Assembly (NCBI RefSeq): GCF_030161115.1
Contig: NZ_BSPQ01000004.1
Span: 1 to 64,000, forward strand
Direction of reading: 5' to 3'
DNA length: 64,000 nt
From: Psychromonas marina
GTDB lineage: Bacteria; Pseudomonadota; Gammaproteobacteria; Enterobacterales; Psychromonadaceae
The translations under genes were made by a program, and so were the position numbers. This document shows, in pieces, positions 13,229 to 22,281 of this stretch. How positions within the stretch are numbered: position 1 is the stretch's first letter; each line of letters opens with the position of its first letter. The notes under the pieces were generated by a model. The model did no database searches. It worked only from the letters and a program-made list of their open reading frames with translations, and had not been told where the DNA came from.

Positions 13229-13897
13229 CTAAAGCCACTCTGGGAGCTCATTTATACCTTTTTTAGATAACTGATAAACCCCACGTTCAACCTTTTCAAA
13301 CCAACCGTAATAGTTAGCACTTAAAAATTGTGTTGCTTGCTCCTCACCAATCGCATTTTTTATTTCAGCACCCTTTGCCATCGGTTGCGTCAGTAAATAT
13401 TGTGCAACACGAATACAGCGTTGACGGTATGCAGTTAACCCGGCTTTAGCACGTGTTGAACCGCCCTTTTGTGTATCCCCGATGCGTTGTTCAAACTCTT
13501 TTAATAAGGCACTTTGCTTACGCTTGTTTTTACGTGGCGTGTAATCCTGTGGGTCAAACACCACTTCTACATATTGTGTTGTTTTTTGTACATCAACGAT
13601 AATTAAGCCAATGCCTAAGCGTTTAATTAATTTTTTAACCTGCTTAGCCTGTTTCTTATAGATGGTGCACTGTTTAGGAACCGCAATATAGATATCATCA
13701 GCAACAGAAAAACGATCCACTGCTTGTAATAAGAGGGTGATATTAAGGCTCAATTTAAGCTCGATTACGATCACTTGATCGCCTAGTTTAGCAACAATAT
13801 CACAATCCTTGATCTCACCTTTTACTTCAAAACCTAATGCTTGAAGGTGGTTTTTAATGGGTTGGTAGAGGTCACTCTCTTTAATTTTTAGGGGCAT
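13229..13897 (-). CDS. DUF2161 family protein with PD-(D/E)XK-like core
   Basis: This 222-residue protein resembles the DUF2161 family, sometimes annotated as a putative phosphodiesterase; the substrate is unknown. The N-terminal part looks like a restriction-endonuclease fold. Asp33 (CDIVAK), a beta hairpin, then Glu46-Leu-Lys48 (VIVIELKLS) match the D-(n)-E-x-K pattern. A basic central region (PRKNKRKQS) and a C-terminal helical part with YYGWFEKVERGVYQLSKKG, which resembles a winged helix, follow. It converges on the atp operon. The family call comes from memory of the sequence pattern; nuclease activity is inference. Confidence 0.7.
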   Translation of the reverse strand: MPLKIKESDLYQPIKNHLQALGFEVKGEIKDCDIVAKLGDQVIVIELKLSLNITLLLQAVDRFSVADDIYIAVPKQCTIYKKQAKQVKKLIKRLGIGLIIVDVQKTTQYVEVVFDPQDYTPRKNKRKQSALLKEFEQRIGDTQKGGSTRAKAGLTAYRQRCIRVAQYLLTQPMAKGAEIKNAIGEEQATQFLSANYYGWFEKVERGVYQLSKKGINELPEWL

Positions 13898-13962
13898 AAT
13901 AAATTATCAAAATAATAAAGGTGGTTGATAGTATGCATAATTAAGCGCCCCGATGCTTATAT

Positions 13963-15093
13963 TTATAGCGAAGTTACTTCACTCATCACCACTTCTTTAG
14001 GCTCAACCTGTTGTTCCTGATGCCACCAAGCAATACTTTGAGGAATGTTTTGAATGTTGAGGATACTGCCCATAATCGGTGTTGCAAGTGTCACTCCTTG
14101 CTCTTCTGCAAGCACACTAATACGTTGCAGTGGTTCGTACCAACTATGAAACGCCAAATCAAAAGTACCATTATGAATTGGCAGCATCACCTTTCCTTGT
14201 AAGTCCAAATGCGCTTGCAAGCTTTGCTTTGGTGTCATGTGGATGCCTGGCCAATTTTTATCATAAGCACCGGTTTCAACCATGGTGATATCAAATGGGC
14301 CAAAGCGATCTCCGATCTCTTTGAAGCCGGAAAAGTAACCAGAATCACCACTGAAATAGAGGTTACTTGTTGCTGATTGCAACACGTAAGAGCTCCATAA
14401 TGTTTTATTACGATCCGTTAAGGTTCTGCCAGAAAAATGCTGGGTAGGTGTTGAGGTAACTTTCAGCCCCTGAATTTCAGTGTTTTCCCACCAGTCTAAA
14501 GCGGTTATTTTATGCTCTGCCACTCCCCAATCAATCAAATGTTGATCAACACCTAATGGCACAACAAAGTGCTTCACTTTATCTTTAAGTTCTTTAATCG
14601 CTGTTTTATCTAGGTGGTCATAATGATCGTGAGAAATAATGACCAGATCTATCGCTTCAAGTTGCTGCAGCTTAATAGGCGGTTGGTGAAAGCGTTTTGG
14701 GCCAATAAAAGAAAAGGGTGAGGCACGTTCAGAGAATACGGGGTCAATCAGTATTTTTTGCCCTGCTAACTGCAGGAAGATACTTGAATGACCTAAACGT
14801 ACTAATACTTCTTCATCGATAGCAATTGTATTTAATTGCTGGGCAGTTAACGATTTTACTGGAATCGCTTCAGTTGGCTTTGGATCAACACGCTTCTCTG
14901 CAATTAAGCGATAAAGCATTGTTGTCATAGAGGCATCTTCTGGCATTGCAGAATCTGTATTTACAAAGCCTTTTTCAGCATGATGGGCTTTTGTCTTTGG
15001 TGTTGATTGTGCTGTTGATTTGGTTGACATATAGCCTCCTATCACTGAAAAAAATAAAACCAAGAAAATTAAAGTTATACTGATTTTTAACAT
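13963..15093 (-). CDS. Membrane-anchored metallo-beta-lactamase-fold hydrolase
   Basis: The 376-residue protein has an N-terminal hydrophobic segment (residues 4-20), probably an uncleaved anchor or signal, then a metallo-beta-lactamase fold. The metal-binding motif HDHYDHLD is at 135-142; further ligands are likely in FSGDSGY and MLPIHNGTFDLAFH. It most resembles the NAPE-phospholipase D/UlaG-like branch, as seen in GHSSIFLQLAGQKILIDPVF before the motif. The substrate is unknown; a lipid phosphodiester is possible. It is divergent from a TetR regulator with paired operator-like repeats between them, so it is probably that regulator's target. Confidence 0.75.
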   Translation of the reverse strand: MLKISITLIFLVLFFSVIGGYMSTKSTAQSTPKTKAHHAEKGFVNTDSAMPEDASMTTMLYRLIAEKRVDPKPTEAIPVKSLTAQQLNTIAIDEEVLVRLGHSSIFLQLAGQKILIDPVFSERASPFSFIGPKRFHQPPIKLQQLEAIDLVIISHDHYDHLDKTAIKELKDKVKHFVVPLGVDQHLIDWGVAEHKITALDWWENTEIQGLKVTSTPTQHFSGRTLTDRNKTLWSSYVLQSATSNLYFSGDSGYFSGFKEIGDRFGPFDITMVETGAYDKNWPGIHMTPKQSLQAHLDLQGKVMLPIHNGTFDLAFHSWYEPLQRISVLAEEQGVTLATPIMGSILNIQNIPQSIAWWHQEQQVEPKEVVMSEVTSL

Positions 15094-15103
15094 AACGCCT
15101 CAC

Positions 15104-15163
15104 AAAGTAAACTTGCGAGTGTAGTTTATTGGGGTTTGTTTAAAAAGTAAACTCGTTAGTGTA
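15104..15163. promoter_or_regulatory. Twin direct-repeat operators between the hydrolase and tetR
   Basis: Two 20-bp direct repeats, AAAGTAAACTTGCGAGTGTA (15104-15123) and AAAGTAAACTCGTTAGTGTA (15144-15163), match at 17 of 20 positions. They start exactly 40 bp apart, close to four helical turns. The first is part of a longer inverted pattern, TAAACT...AGTTTA (15108-15128). They fill the gap between divergent starts at 15093 and 15201, the usual place for an autoregulating TetR protein to bind. Confidence 0.65.
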
Positions 15164-15200
15164 ATATGGTTAAAAATAATTTTTATTAAAGTGATAAGCA

Positions 15201-15812
15201 ATGACTCCTCTTAAAGTAACGCGCTCGCAATTGAAGAAAAAAGCGATTATCGATGCAGCGATGCAAGAGTTTCAAGAAAAAGGCTTTCAGCATGCGAGCA
15301 TGGATAATATTGCGCATATTGCGGGGGTCTCAAAGCGCACGGTATATAACCATTTTACCAGTAAAGAGCTATTGTTTGATGAGATAGCTTCTGAAATGGT
15401 TAACATGTTATGTATGTTTGAAAACTTTAAATATGAAAAAAATAAACCGATAAAACCCCAATTAAAAAGACTAGTTGAAGCAGAAATTAAGCTGCTGAAA
15501 AGTAAAGAGGTGATGGCGGGCACTAAAGTATTTATCCGTGAAGCGCTTAATAACCCTGCTTTAGTTTCATCAACAATGGAAAAACTGGATCAATATACTT
15601 ATCCTATCAATACTTGGTTCGTGGATGCGTGTACAGATGGTGTCATCAAAAGTAACCATCCTGAGTTTGTTAGCGAACAGTTTGTTGCGGTCATTAAAGG
15701 TTTCTATTTTTGGCCGCAGATGTTGCACTGTTCGCCTTTTCCTGATGATCAAAAACAACAGTTAGTTATTGATATGGTCGTGGATATGATCATTAAACAA
15801 TACGTCGATTAA
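15201..15812 (+). CDS. TetR/AcrR family transcriptional regulator
   Basis: The 203-residue protein has a TetR N-terminal DNA-binding domain: AIIDAAMQEFQEKGFQHASM (about residues 14-33), then IAHIAGVSKRTVYNHFTSKE (helix-turn-helix, about 37-56). The C-terminal part is a helical ligand-binding domain of unknown specificity. It is divergent from the metallo-hydrolase and 34 bp upstream of the phospholipase-D-like lipoprotein. It may control both, which would link them in one lipid- or envelope-related response (inference). Confidence 0.85.
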   Translation: MTPLKVTRSQLKKKAIIDAAMQEFQEKGFQHASMDNIAHIAGVSKRTVYNHFTSKELLFDEIASEMVNMLCMFENFKYEKNKPIKPQLKRLVEAEIKLLKSKEVMAGTKVFIREALNNPALVSSTMEKLDQYTYPINTWFVDACTDGVIKSNHPEFVSEQFVAVIKGFYFWPQMLHCSPFPDDQKQQLVIDMVVDMIIKQYVD

Positions 15813-15846
15813 GTACACGTTTTCTACTATTTCATAGGGAGTTGAA

Positions 15847-17406
15847 ATGTTTCGTTCATTAATCAGTTTATTGCTGTTTTTTCTGTTAACTGCCTGCAGT
15901 AGCCTACCCCAGAACAGCAGCGTCGCAAATTACGCTTTTGAAAAGTCCAGTAATAGCATAATAGAAAAACAGGTTATCAATGCTAATCGACAAGCTGGAT
16001 TAGCAGATGACGCGGTGACTATGTTGTTATTAGATGACGGCATTGATGCTTTTGTAGCGCGTTTATCATTGATTAATGCTGCGCACAAGAGTGTCGATCT
16101 GCAATACTATCTCTATCATTCAGATTTAAGTGGCGGCTTATTAACTGCTGCATTATGGCAAGCCGCTGAGCGTGGTGTCCGTATTAGGTTATTACTTGAT
16201 GATATGGATATGCAGGGAAAAGATAAAAATTTAAGTGCGTTAAGTAGCCATCCCAACATTAATATTCGCCTATTTAATCCCTTCATTCGCGGAAAAAATA
16301 GAGGTTCTCAGTTTGTTACTCAGTTTGGTTCGATTACCCGGCGCATGCATAACAAATCACTGACGGTTGATGGCAGTATCACCATTTTAGGTGGGCGTAA
16401 TATTGGCGATACTTACTTTGGTGCCGATGATAATATCGTTTTTGGTGATCTCGATGTTGCATTAACAGGGCCCATTGTAGAGGCCGTTTCAGGCTCTTTT
16501 GATGAGTATTGGAATCACCCGCTTAGTTACTCTGTTCAATTACTGTCTGATCATCAATGGGATGATCAAACCATTGATTCTATTTCGCTACAGGTAGCTG
16601 AGATGCTGGAAACAAAGCAAGACCATCATTATGTAAAAGAGTTAAAAGCGAATAAATTGGGGGAGTTAATCCAGTCTAATGATGTAAAAGTCTATAGTGG
16701 AGAAGCCTATTTGTTGGTTGATAGCCCCAATAAAATAACCGCTTCCAGAGACAAAAAAAAGTATCATCTTGCACCGCAGCTCGCACCACATATTAACGCC
16801 GTTAAACAGGAGTTAATTATTGTGTCCCCCTATTTTGTGCCGGGAGATGAGGGGCTTGCATTCTTTGCTGAGCTTATTGAACGTGGCATTGAAATTAAAA
16901 TACTAACCAACTCACTAAAGTCAAACGATGTGATGGTTGTGCATGCAGGTTATTCAAAGTATCGAAAAAAACTATTAAAAATGGGGGTGAAACTCTATGA
17001 GATGGACAGCCAGTTACTTACTTCTAAATCTGTTTATAGCAAAGCAGATAATAAAAAATCCTCTATTTGGGGGAAATCTAAGGCTAGCCTACACGCAAAG
17101 TATTTTATTATCGATAGGCAGTCGACTTTTATCGGTTCATTGAATTTAGATCCACGTTCTTTTTATGAAAATACCGAGATTGGTGTGATCCTCGATGCAC
17201 CTGACTTATCAATGTCTGTTGCTGAGCAGTTTGATAGCCTTATTAGCCGCATTGCTTTTGAGCTATCACTACAACAGGGAGATATTATTTGGTCTAAAAC
17301 GGTAGCCGGTAAAACAACCACCTATCTACATGAACCTTATAGTAGTTGGTGGGAGCGTTTTAAGGTCGGTTTTGTGAGTTACCTGCCTGGCGAGTCACAA
17401 CTTTAA
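15847..17406 (+). CDS. Phospholipase D-family lipoprotein, cardiolipin synthase-like
   Basis: The 519-residue protein has a lipoprotein signal ending LLTAC-SS (Cys at about residue 17). It carries two HKD motifs of the phospholipase D superfamily: His168-Asn-Lys (HNKSLTVDG, then GGRNIGD) and His416-Ala-Lys (HAKYFIIDR, then GSLNLDPRS). This layout fits ClsC/YmdC-like cardiolipin synthases and related transphosphatidylases. A lipoprotein anchor points to the periplasmic or outer-membrane face. GGGAGTTGAA precedes the start. It probably shares a transcript with tetR. Phospholipid exchange is likely; the exact reaction is not proven by sequence. Confidence 0.82.
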   Translation: MFRSLISLLLFFLLTACSSLPQNSSVANYAFEKSSNSIIEKQVINANRQAGLADDAVTMLLLDDGIDAFVARLSLINAAHKSVDLQYYLYHSDLSGGLLTAALWQAAERGVRIRLLLDDMDMQGKDKNLSALSSHPNINIRLFNPFIRGKNRGSQFVTQFGSITRRMHNKSLTVDGSITILGGRNIGDTYFGADDNIVFGDLDVALTGPIVEAVSGSFDEYWNHPLSYSVQLLSDHQWDDQTIDSISLQVAEMLETKQDHHYVKELKANKLGELIQSNDVKVYSGEAYLLVDSPNKITASRDKKKYHLAPQLAPHINAVKQELIIVSPYFVPGDEGLAFFAELIERGIEIKILTNSLKSNDVMVVHAGYSKYRKKLLKMGVKLYEMDSQLLTSKSVYSKADNKKSSIWGKSKASLHAKYFIIDRQSTFIGSLNLDPRSFYENTEIGVILDAPDLSMSVAEQFDSLISRIAFELSLQQGDIIWSKTVAGKTTTYLHEPYSSWWERFKVGFVSYLPGESQL

Positions 17407-17481
17407 ACTGTTAGTGGTATAGATGCGCTTGAATAGGTATAATATCCACCAATTTTTTATAATCAACTCGAAGCCGAAATC

Positions 17482-18390
17482 ATGCAAAAATTCGATACAA
17501 AAACATTCCAAGGGCTGATTCTTGCACTGCAAGATTTCTGGGCTCGCCAAGGTTGTGCAATTGTACAGCCACTTGATATGGAAGTGGGCGCTGGTACATT
17601 CCACCCACAGACCTTCTTACGTTCAATTGGTCCAGAGCCGATGAGCAGTGCTTATGTACAACCATGTCGTCGTCCAACAGATGGTCGTTACGGTGAAAAC
17701 CCTAACCGCTTACAGCACTACTATCAATTCCAAGTCGTGTTAAAGCCATCGCCTAAGAATATTCAGGAGCTTTACCTTAAATCTCTTGAAGAAGTGGGTA
17801 TCGATACTTCTATTCATGATATTCGTTTTGTAGAAGATAACTGGGAATCACCAACATTAGGTGCCTGGGGTCTAGGTTGGGAAATTTGGCTAAATGGCAT
17901 GGAAGTAACGCAGTTTACTTATTTCCAGCAAGTTGGTGGTTTAGAGTGTTCACCTGTTACTGGCGAGATCACTTACGGCCTTGAGCGTCTTGCAATGTAC
18001 ATTCAAGATGTTGATAGTATTTATGACCTAGTATGGACAGATGGTCCAATGGGTAAAGTGACTTACGGTGATATATTCCATCAAAATGAAGTTGAGCAAT
18101 CAACGTTTAACTTTGAGCATGCTGATGTAGATGCGTTATTCCCACAGTTTGATCAATGTGAAAAAGATAGCCAAAAATTGATTGAAGCAAACCTTCCTTT
18201 ACCTGCTTACGAGCAAGTGATGAAAGCATCGCATATCTTTAACTTATTAGATGCGCGCCATGCAATCTCTGTGACTGAACGTCAGCGTTATATTTTACGT
18301 GTACGTGCATTATCAAAAGCAGTTGCTGAAGCTTATTACGCGAAGCGTGAAGAGCTTGGTTTCCCACTTTGCAAAAACTTAGATAAATAG
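17482..18390 (+). CDS. glyQ: Glycine-tRNA ligase alpha subunit
   Basis: GlyQ is the catalytic subunit of the alpha2beta2 bacterial glycyl-tRNA synthetase. The 302-residue protein (E. coli 303) begins [18 protein letters not shown] and has [20 protein letters not shown] (about residues 33-52), [20 protein letters not shown] and the glycine-pocket region [20 protein letters not shown]. glyS starts 11 bp later. A promoter should lie in the 75-bp gap after the lipoprotein gene, where TATAAT occurs near 17438-17443. Confidence 0.97.
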   Translation: MQKFDTKTFQGLILALQDFWARQGCAIVQPLDMEVGAGTFHPQTFLRSIGPEPMSSAYVQPCRRPTDGRYGENPNRLQHYYQFQVVLKPSPKNIQELYLKSLEEVGIDTSIHDIRFVEDNWESPTLGAWGLGWEIWLNGMEVTQFTYFQQVGGLECSPVTGEITYGLERLAMYIQDVDSIYDLVWTDGPMGKVTYGDIFHQNEVEQSTFNFEHADVDALFPQFDQCEKDSQKLIEANLPLPAYEQVMKASHIFNLLDARHAISVTERQRYILRVRALSKAVAEAYYAKREELGFPLCKNLDK

Positions 18391-18400
18391 AGGCTGCCGA

Positions 18401-20476
18401 ATGTCACAACAATCACATGAAAATTTATTGATTGAGCTGGGAACCGAAGAGTTACCACCGAAATCATTACGCCAACTTGCAGAGTCTTTTGCTAGCAATG
18501 TTGAAGCTGAATTACAAAAAGCTGATTTTTCTTTTGAAAAAGTTAGTTGGTTCGCATCTCCACGTCGTCTAGCGATAGTGGTTGCTAACTTGGCTGCTTC
18601 TCAAACTGATAAAGTTGTTGAGAAACGTGGCCCTGCTGTTACGGTTGCTTTTGATGCAGAAGGTAATGCAACTAAAGCCGCTCAAGGCTGGGCTCGCTCA
18701 AACGGTATTACTGTTGAGCAAGCTGAACGCTTAGTAACAGATAAAGGTGAGTGGTTACTGTTTAAAGCTGAAGTTAAAGGTAAAGCTGCTGCTGAAGTGA
18801 TTCCTACCATCGCTGCAGACGCACTCGCTAAATTACCTATCCCTAAACCAATGCGTTGGGGCGCTACAACGACACAATTTATTCGTCCTGTTCATACAGT
18901 TTGTATGTTATTTGGTAACAAATTAATTCAAGGCGAGCTATTAGGCATTGAATCTGATCGTACGATTAGAGGTCATCGTTTCCTCGGTGAAGCTGAATTA
19001 ACCATTAATCATGCTGATGAATATGAAGCTCTACTTGATGATAGCGGTAAAGTTATTGTTGATTACGAACGTCGTAAAGCGATCATTCGTGAGCAAGTTG
19101 AAGCATTAGCTGCTCATGAAAATGGTGTTGCTGCAATTGATGAAGACTTACTTGAAGAAGTAACTTCATTAGTTGAATGGCCTGTGACATTAGTGGGTTC
19201 ATTTGAAGAGAAATTTTTAGACGTACCTTCAGAAGCGCTTATATACACAATGAAAGATCACCAAAAATACTTTCCAGTATTAGATAAAGAAGGCAAATTA
19301 TTACCACGCTTTATATTTGTTTCTAACATTGTAAGTCGTGATCCAGCACAGGTAATCGAAGGTAACGAAAAAGTAGTACGTCCTCGTTTAGCTGATGCAG
19401 AGTTCTTCTTTGAAACAGATAAAAAGAAAACACTAGAAAGCCGTTTAGAGTCACTTTCAACCGTACTTTTCCAAAAGCAATTAGGTACGTTAAAAGAAAA
19501 ATCTGAACGTATTGCGAGTGTTGCAGCAACTGTTGCTGAAAAAATAGATGCTGATACTAAAAATGCAGCGCGTGCTGGTCTATTGTCAAAAACAGATTTA
19601 ATGACTGAAATGGTTGTTGAGTGTCCAGATGTTCAAGGCATCATGGGGATGTATTATGCTCGTTTTGATGGTGAAGCTGAAGAAGTTGCAATTGCATTAA
19701 ATGAGCAATACCTTCCCCGCTTCGCAGGCGATAAACTGCCAACATCTTTGGTTGCTTGTGCTGTTTCTCTTGCTGATAAATTAGATACACTTGTTGGTAT
19801 TTTTGGTATTGGCCAAGCTCCAAAAGGCGCCGCTGACCCGTTTGCACTTCGTCGAGCAGCGATTGGTCTGCTACGTATCATTAAAGATAAACAGTTAGAT
19901 CTAGATATCATCGACTTAGTTGAAATTGCTAAAGTACAATATGCTGATAAATTAACTAACGATAATGTAGTTAATGATGTTGTTGATTTCTTGTTTGCGC
20001 GTTTCCGTGCAACTTATCAAGCAAATGGTTTCTCGGCTGAACTGATTCAATCAGTACTTGATCGCCGTCCTACTAAACCTGTTGATTTTGAAAAACGTAT
20101 TCAAGCGGTTGCTAAGTTCCAAGAGCTTCCTGAAGCACAGCCAATTGCTGCAGCAAATAAACGTATTTCAAATATCCTTGCGAAAGTAAAAGGCGAAATT
20201 AACGCTGATGTTGATGCAACTTTATTTGAAGAAGACGCTGAAAAAGCATTAGCTGAAAAATTAGGCTCTCTAGAAAGCAAGCTAAGCCCTTTATTTTTAG
20301 ACGGAGACTACGAGGCTGCCTTATTCGAACTTGCTTCTCTGCAAGCTCCTGTGGACCTATTCTTTGATAACGTAATGGTTATGGCCGAAAATGAAGTGGT
20401 TAAGCAGAATCGTTTAGCACTTTTAAACCGTTTACGTAATTTGTTCTTACAAGTTGCTGACGTTTCGGTTTTATAA
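18401..20476 (+). CDS. glyS: Glycine-tRNA ligase beta subunit
   Basis: GlyS binds tRNA-Gly for the two-subunit glycyl-tRNA synthetase. The 691-residue protein (E. coli 689) starts with the B3/4-like motif [15 protein letters not shown] (about residues 10-24) and includes [12 protein letters not shown], the HD-like core region ([30 protein letters not shown]) and a C-terminal anticodon-binding domain. It follows glyQ in an operon and ends at a strong terminator. Confidence 0.97.
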   Translation: MSQQSHENLLIELGTEELPPKSLRQLAESFASNVEAELQKADFSFEKVSWFASPRRLAIVVANLAASQTDKVVEKRGPAVTVAFDAEGNATKAAQGWARSNGITVEQAERLVTDKGEWLLFKAEVKGKAAAEVIPTIAADALAKLPIPKPMRWGATTTQFIRPVHTVCMLFGNKLIQGELLGIESDRTIRGHRFLGEAELTINHADEYEALLDDSGKVIVDYERRKAIIREQVEALAAHENGVAAIDEDLLEEVTSLVEWPVTLVGSFEEKFLDVPSEALIYTMKDHQKYFPVLDKEGKLLPRFIFVSNIVSRDPAQVIEGNEKVVRPRLADAEFFFETDKKKTLESRLESLSTVLFQKQLGTLKEKSERIASVAATVAEKIDADTKNAARAGLLSKTDLMTEMVVECPDVQGIMGMYYARFDGEAEEVAIALNEQYLPRFAGDKLPTSLVACAVSLADKLDTLVGIFGIGQAPKGAADPFALRRAAIGLLRIIKDKQLDLDIIDLVEIAKVQYADKLTNDNVVNDVVDFLFARFRATYQANGFSAELIQSVLDRRPTKPVDFEKRIQAVAKFQELPEAQPIAAANKRISNILAKVKGEINADVDATLFEEDAEKALAEKLGSLESKLSPLFLDGDYEAALFELASLQAPVDLFFDNVMVMAENEVVKQNRLALLNRLRNLFLQVADVSVL

Positions 20477-20515
20477 AAGTGGAGTTTACCGATTAGGTAA
20501 ACCTATTTTATGATC

Positions 20516-20542
20516 AAAAAGCTCAGTTTTTACTGAGCTTTT
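20516..20542 (+). terminator. Rho-independent terminator after glyS
   Basis: AAAAAGCTCAG and its complement form the stem around a TTTTTA loop, followed by six T residues. It lies about 40 bp after the glyS stop and just before a parS site. Confidence 0.92.
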
Positions 20543-20563
20543 TTGTATCCACTTTAAGAATAA

Positions 20564-20579
20564 TGTTTCACGTGAAACA
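20564..20579. promoter_or_regulatory. parS: parS centromere site
   Basis: TGTTTCACGTGAAACA is a perfect 16-bp palindrome and an exact match to the bacterial chromosomal parS consensus bound by ParB. It lies in the glyS-avtA gap, about 15 kb after parB and 19 kb from oriC. Confidence 0.95.
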
Positions 20580-20678
20580 CTATTCTTAAAATGGATTGAT
20601 ATGGATTTAGGTGTTAGTCATTAGTTATTGGTTTGAAGCTGTTGTTTGACAGCGGGAAACTGATGTTGTCTCATTTTG

Positions 20679-20795
20679 AGCTAACAGCTAACAGCTAACA
20701 GCTAACAGCTAACAGCTAACAGCTAACAGCTAACAGCTAACAGCTAACAGCTAACAGCTAACAGCTAACAGCTAACAGCTAACAGCTAACAGCTA
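20679..20795. repeat. 7-bp tandem repeat (AGCTAAC)
   Basis: About 16.7 perfect copies of AGCTAAC run head to tail for 117 bp without a mismatch. The array lies between two parS sites in the glyS-avtA gap and is not translated. Perfect short tandem arrays of this kind are prone to slippage, so copy number probably varies between strains. No function is evident; it spaces the two parS sites 239 bp apart. Confidence 0.97.
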
Positions 20796-20802
20796 TTTAT
20801 CA

Positions 20803-20818
20803 TGTTTCACGTGGAACA
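20803..20818. promoter_or_regulatory. parS: parS centromere site (one mismatch)
   Basis: TGTTTCACGTGGAACA matches parS at 15 of 16 positions and keeps the central CACGTG. It lies seven bases after the tandem repeat and 32 bp before the avtA start, so ParB binding here could touch avtA transcription. Confidence 0.9.
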
Positions 20819-20849
20819 ATTTTTATAAATTAGATTTTTAGGAAAGAAA

Positions 20850-22097
20850 ATGCCCTACTCAATATTTGGAAATAAATTTACTCAGCACTCTGGTATAACG
20901 GAATTAATGGATGATCTGAATGCAGGTGTGCAAGGTGGAGATGATATTCTGATGTTAGGTGGTGGCAACCCTGCTTCTATTCCTGAAATTCAAACACGTT
21001 TAACTGAGTTAATGCAGGAATTATTAGATGAGGGAAACTTAGTTAATACCCTTTCAAATTACGATGGCCCACAGGGGAAAAACAGCTTTATTGATGCTTT
21101 AGCAACACTGTTTAACGATCTTTATGATTGGGATTTAAGTGCTAAAAATATCATGCTTACCAATGGTAGTCAGAATGCATTCTTTTATCTGTTTAACCTG
21201 TTAGGTGGTAATTTTAGCGAAGGTAAAAAGAAAAAAATTCTATTTCCCCTCGCGCCAGAATACATTGGTTATGCAGATGCGAGTGTATCTGAAGATGCAT
21301 TTGTTGCTGTTCGACCTAAAATTAGTGAGCTTGAAAATGGTCTATTTAAATATAACGTCGACTTTGATGCATTAGAAATTGGTTCTGATATTGGTGCAAT
21401 GTGTGTTTCACGCCCAACGAACCCAACGGGTAATGTACTGACTGATGAAGAGATCATTCATCTTGATCAACTTGCTAAAGAAAATAATATCCCTTTAATT
21501 ATTGATAATGCTTATGGCACCCCTTTCCCAAATATTATTTTTGAACAGGTAACTCCGTTTTGGAATAACAATACAATCCTCTGCTTAAGTCTTTCTAAGT
21601 TTGGTTTACCTGGAGCTCGATGCGGCATTGTTATCGCTAATCCAGCTATTATTAAAGCAATGTCAAATCTTTCAGGCATTATGGCATTATCTCCGGGTGG
21701 TATTGGTCCAGAGATTGCCCTGCCGTTAGTTAAAACAAAAGAGATACTAACGCTCAGTGATGAGGTGATTAAGCCCTTTTATTATAAAAAATCACAGCAA
21801 GCTATTACACTTTTACAGCAACAGATAAGCACACCAAATTTTAAAATTCATAAAGCCGAAGGCGCCCTTTTCTTATGGTTATGGTTTAAAGACTTACCGA
21901 TTAGTTCGAACGAGCTTTATAAACGTTTAAAAGCGAAAGGACTGTTAATTGTATCAGGACACTATTTCTTTCCTGGTTTAGAACAGCAGTGGCAACATAC
22001 GCAAGAGTGTATTCGCGTTAACTATGCACAGGATGATGAGGTTGTTAAACGTGGCATTGCTATTCTTGCTGCTGAGATTAATGCACTTTATAAATAA
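20850..22097 (+). CDS. avtA: Valine-pyruvate aminotransferase AvtA
   Basis: AvtA is a PLP enzyme exchanging amino groups between valine or alanine and their keto acids. The 415-residue protein has fold-type I features: GGGNPASIPEIQ (about residues 37-48), MLTNGSQNAFFYLFNLL, SRPTNPTGNVL and the PLP lysine Lys250 in LSLSKFGLPGARCGI. Full length agrees with E. coli AvtA. It sits alone between parS sites, with AGGAAAG before its ATG. Confidence 0.93.
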   Translation: MPYSIFGNKFTQHSGITELMDDLNAGVQGGDDILMLGGGNPASIPEIQTRLTELMQELLDEGNLVNTLSNYDGPQGKNSFIDALATLFNDLYDWDLSAKNIMLTNGSQNAFFYLFNLLGGNFSEGKKKKILFPLAPEYIGYADASVSEDAFVAVRPKISELENGLFKYNVDFDALEIGSDIGAMCVSRPTNPTGNVLTDEEIIHLDQLAKENNIPLIIDNAYGTPFPNIIFEQVTPFWNNNTILCLSLSKFGLPGARCGIVIANPAIIKAMSNLSGIMALSPGGIGPEIALPLVKTKEILTLSDEVIKPFYYKKSQQAITLLQQQISTPNFKIHKAEGALFLWLWFKDLPISSNELYKRLKAKGLLIVSGHYFFPGLEQQWQHTQECIRVNYAQDDEVVKRGIAILAAEINALYK

Positions 22098-22113
22098 TCA
22101 GTTTAAAGCGACA

Positions 22114-22129
22114 TGTTTCACGTGAAACA
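22114..22129. promoter_or_regulatory. parS: parS centromere site
   Basis: A second exact copy of TGTTTCACGTGAAACA, 16 bp after the avtA stop. With the sites at 20564 and 20803 it forms a cluster of three within 1.6 kb that brackets avtA. The rest of the gap to 22281 contains no gene that I can see. Confidence 0.95.
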
Positions 22130-22281
22130 GATCCAATAAATTTGATACGGCAGAATGAAGGGTCACTACAGGGATGCTGTGGTTAAATTGGTTAGCTCGT
22201 TTATATCTGATGAACAACGAGCTAGTTAATGAAAGAAAAGTGCTTAGGGTTGGCTGAAAGCGTTGTTACATAACGTGAGTC

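Noticed and set aside
20679-20795. 7-bp repeat as a CRISPR or an iteron origin
   Set aside because: The unit is too short and has no spacers, and no replication-initiator gene is nearby. The real origin is at 1322-1620.
22130-22281. Possible tRNA or small RNA after avtA
   Set aside because: There is an inverted AGCTCGTT/AACGAGCT pair but no T-loop consensus, no cloverleaf and no T run.
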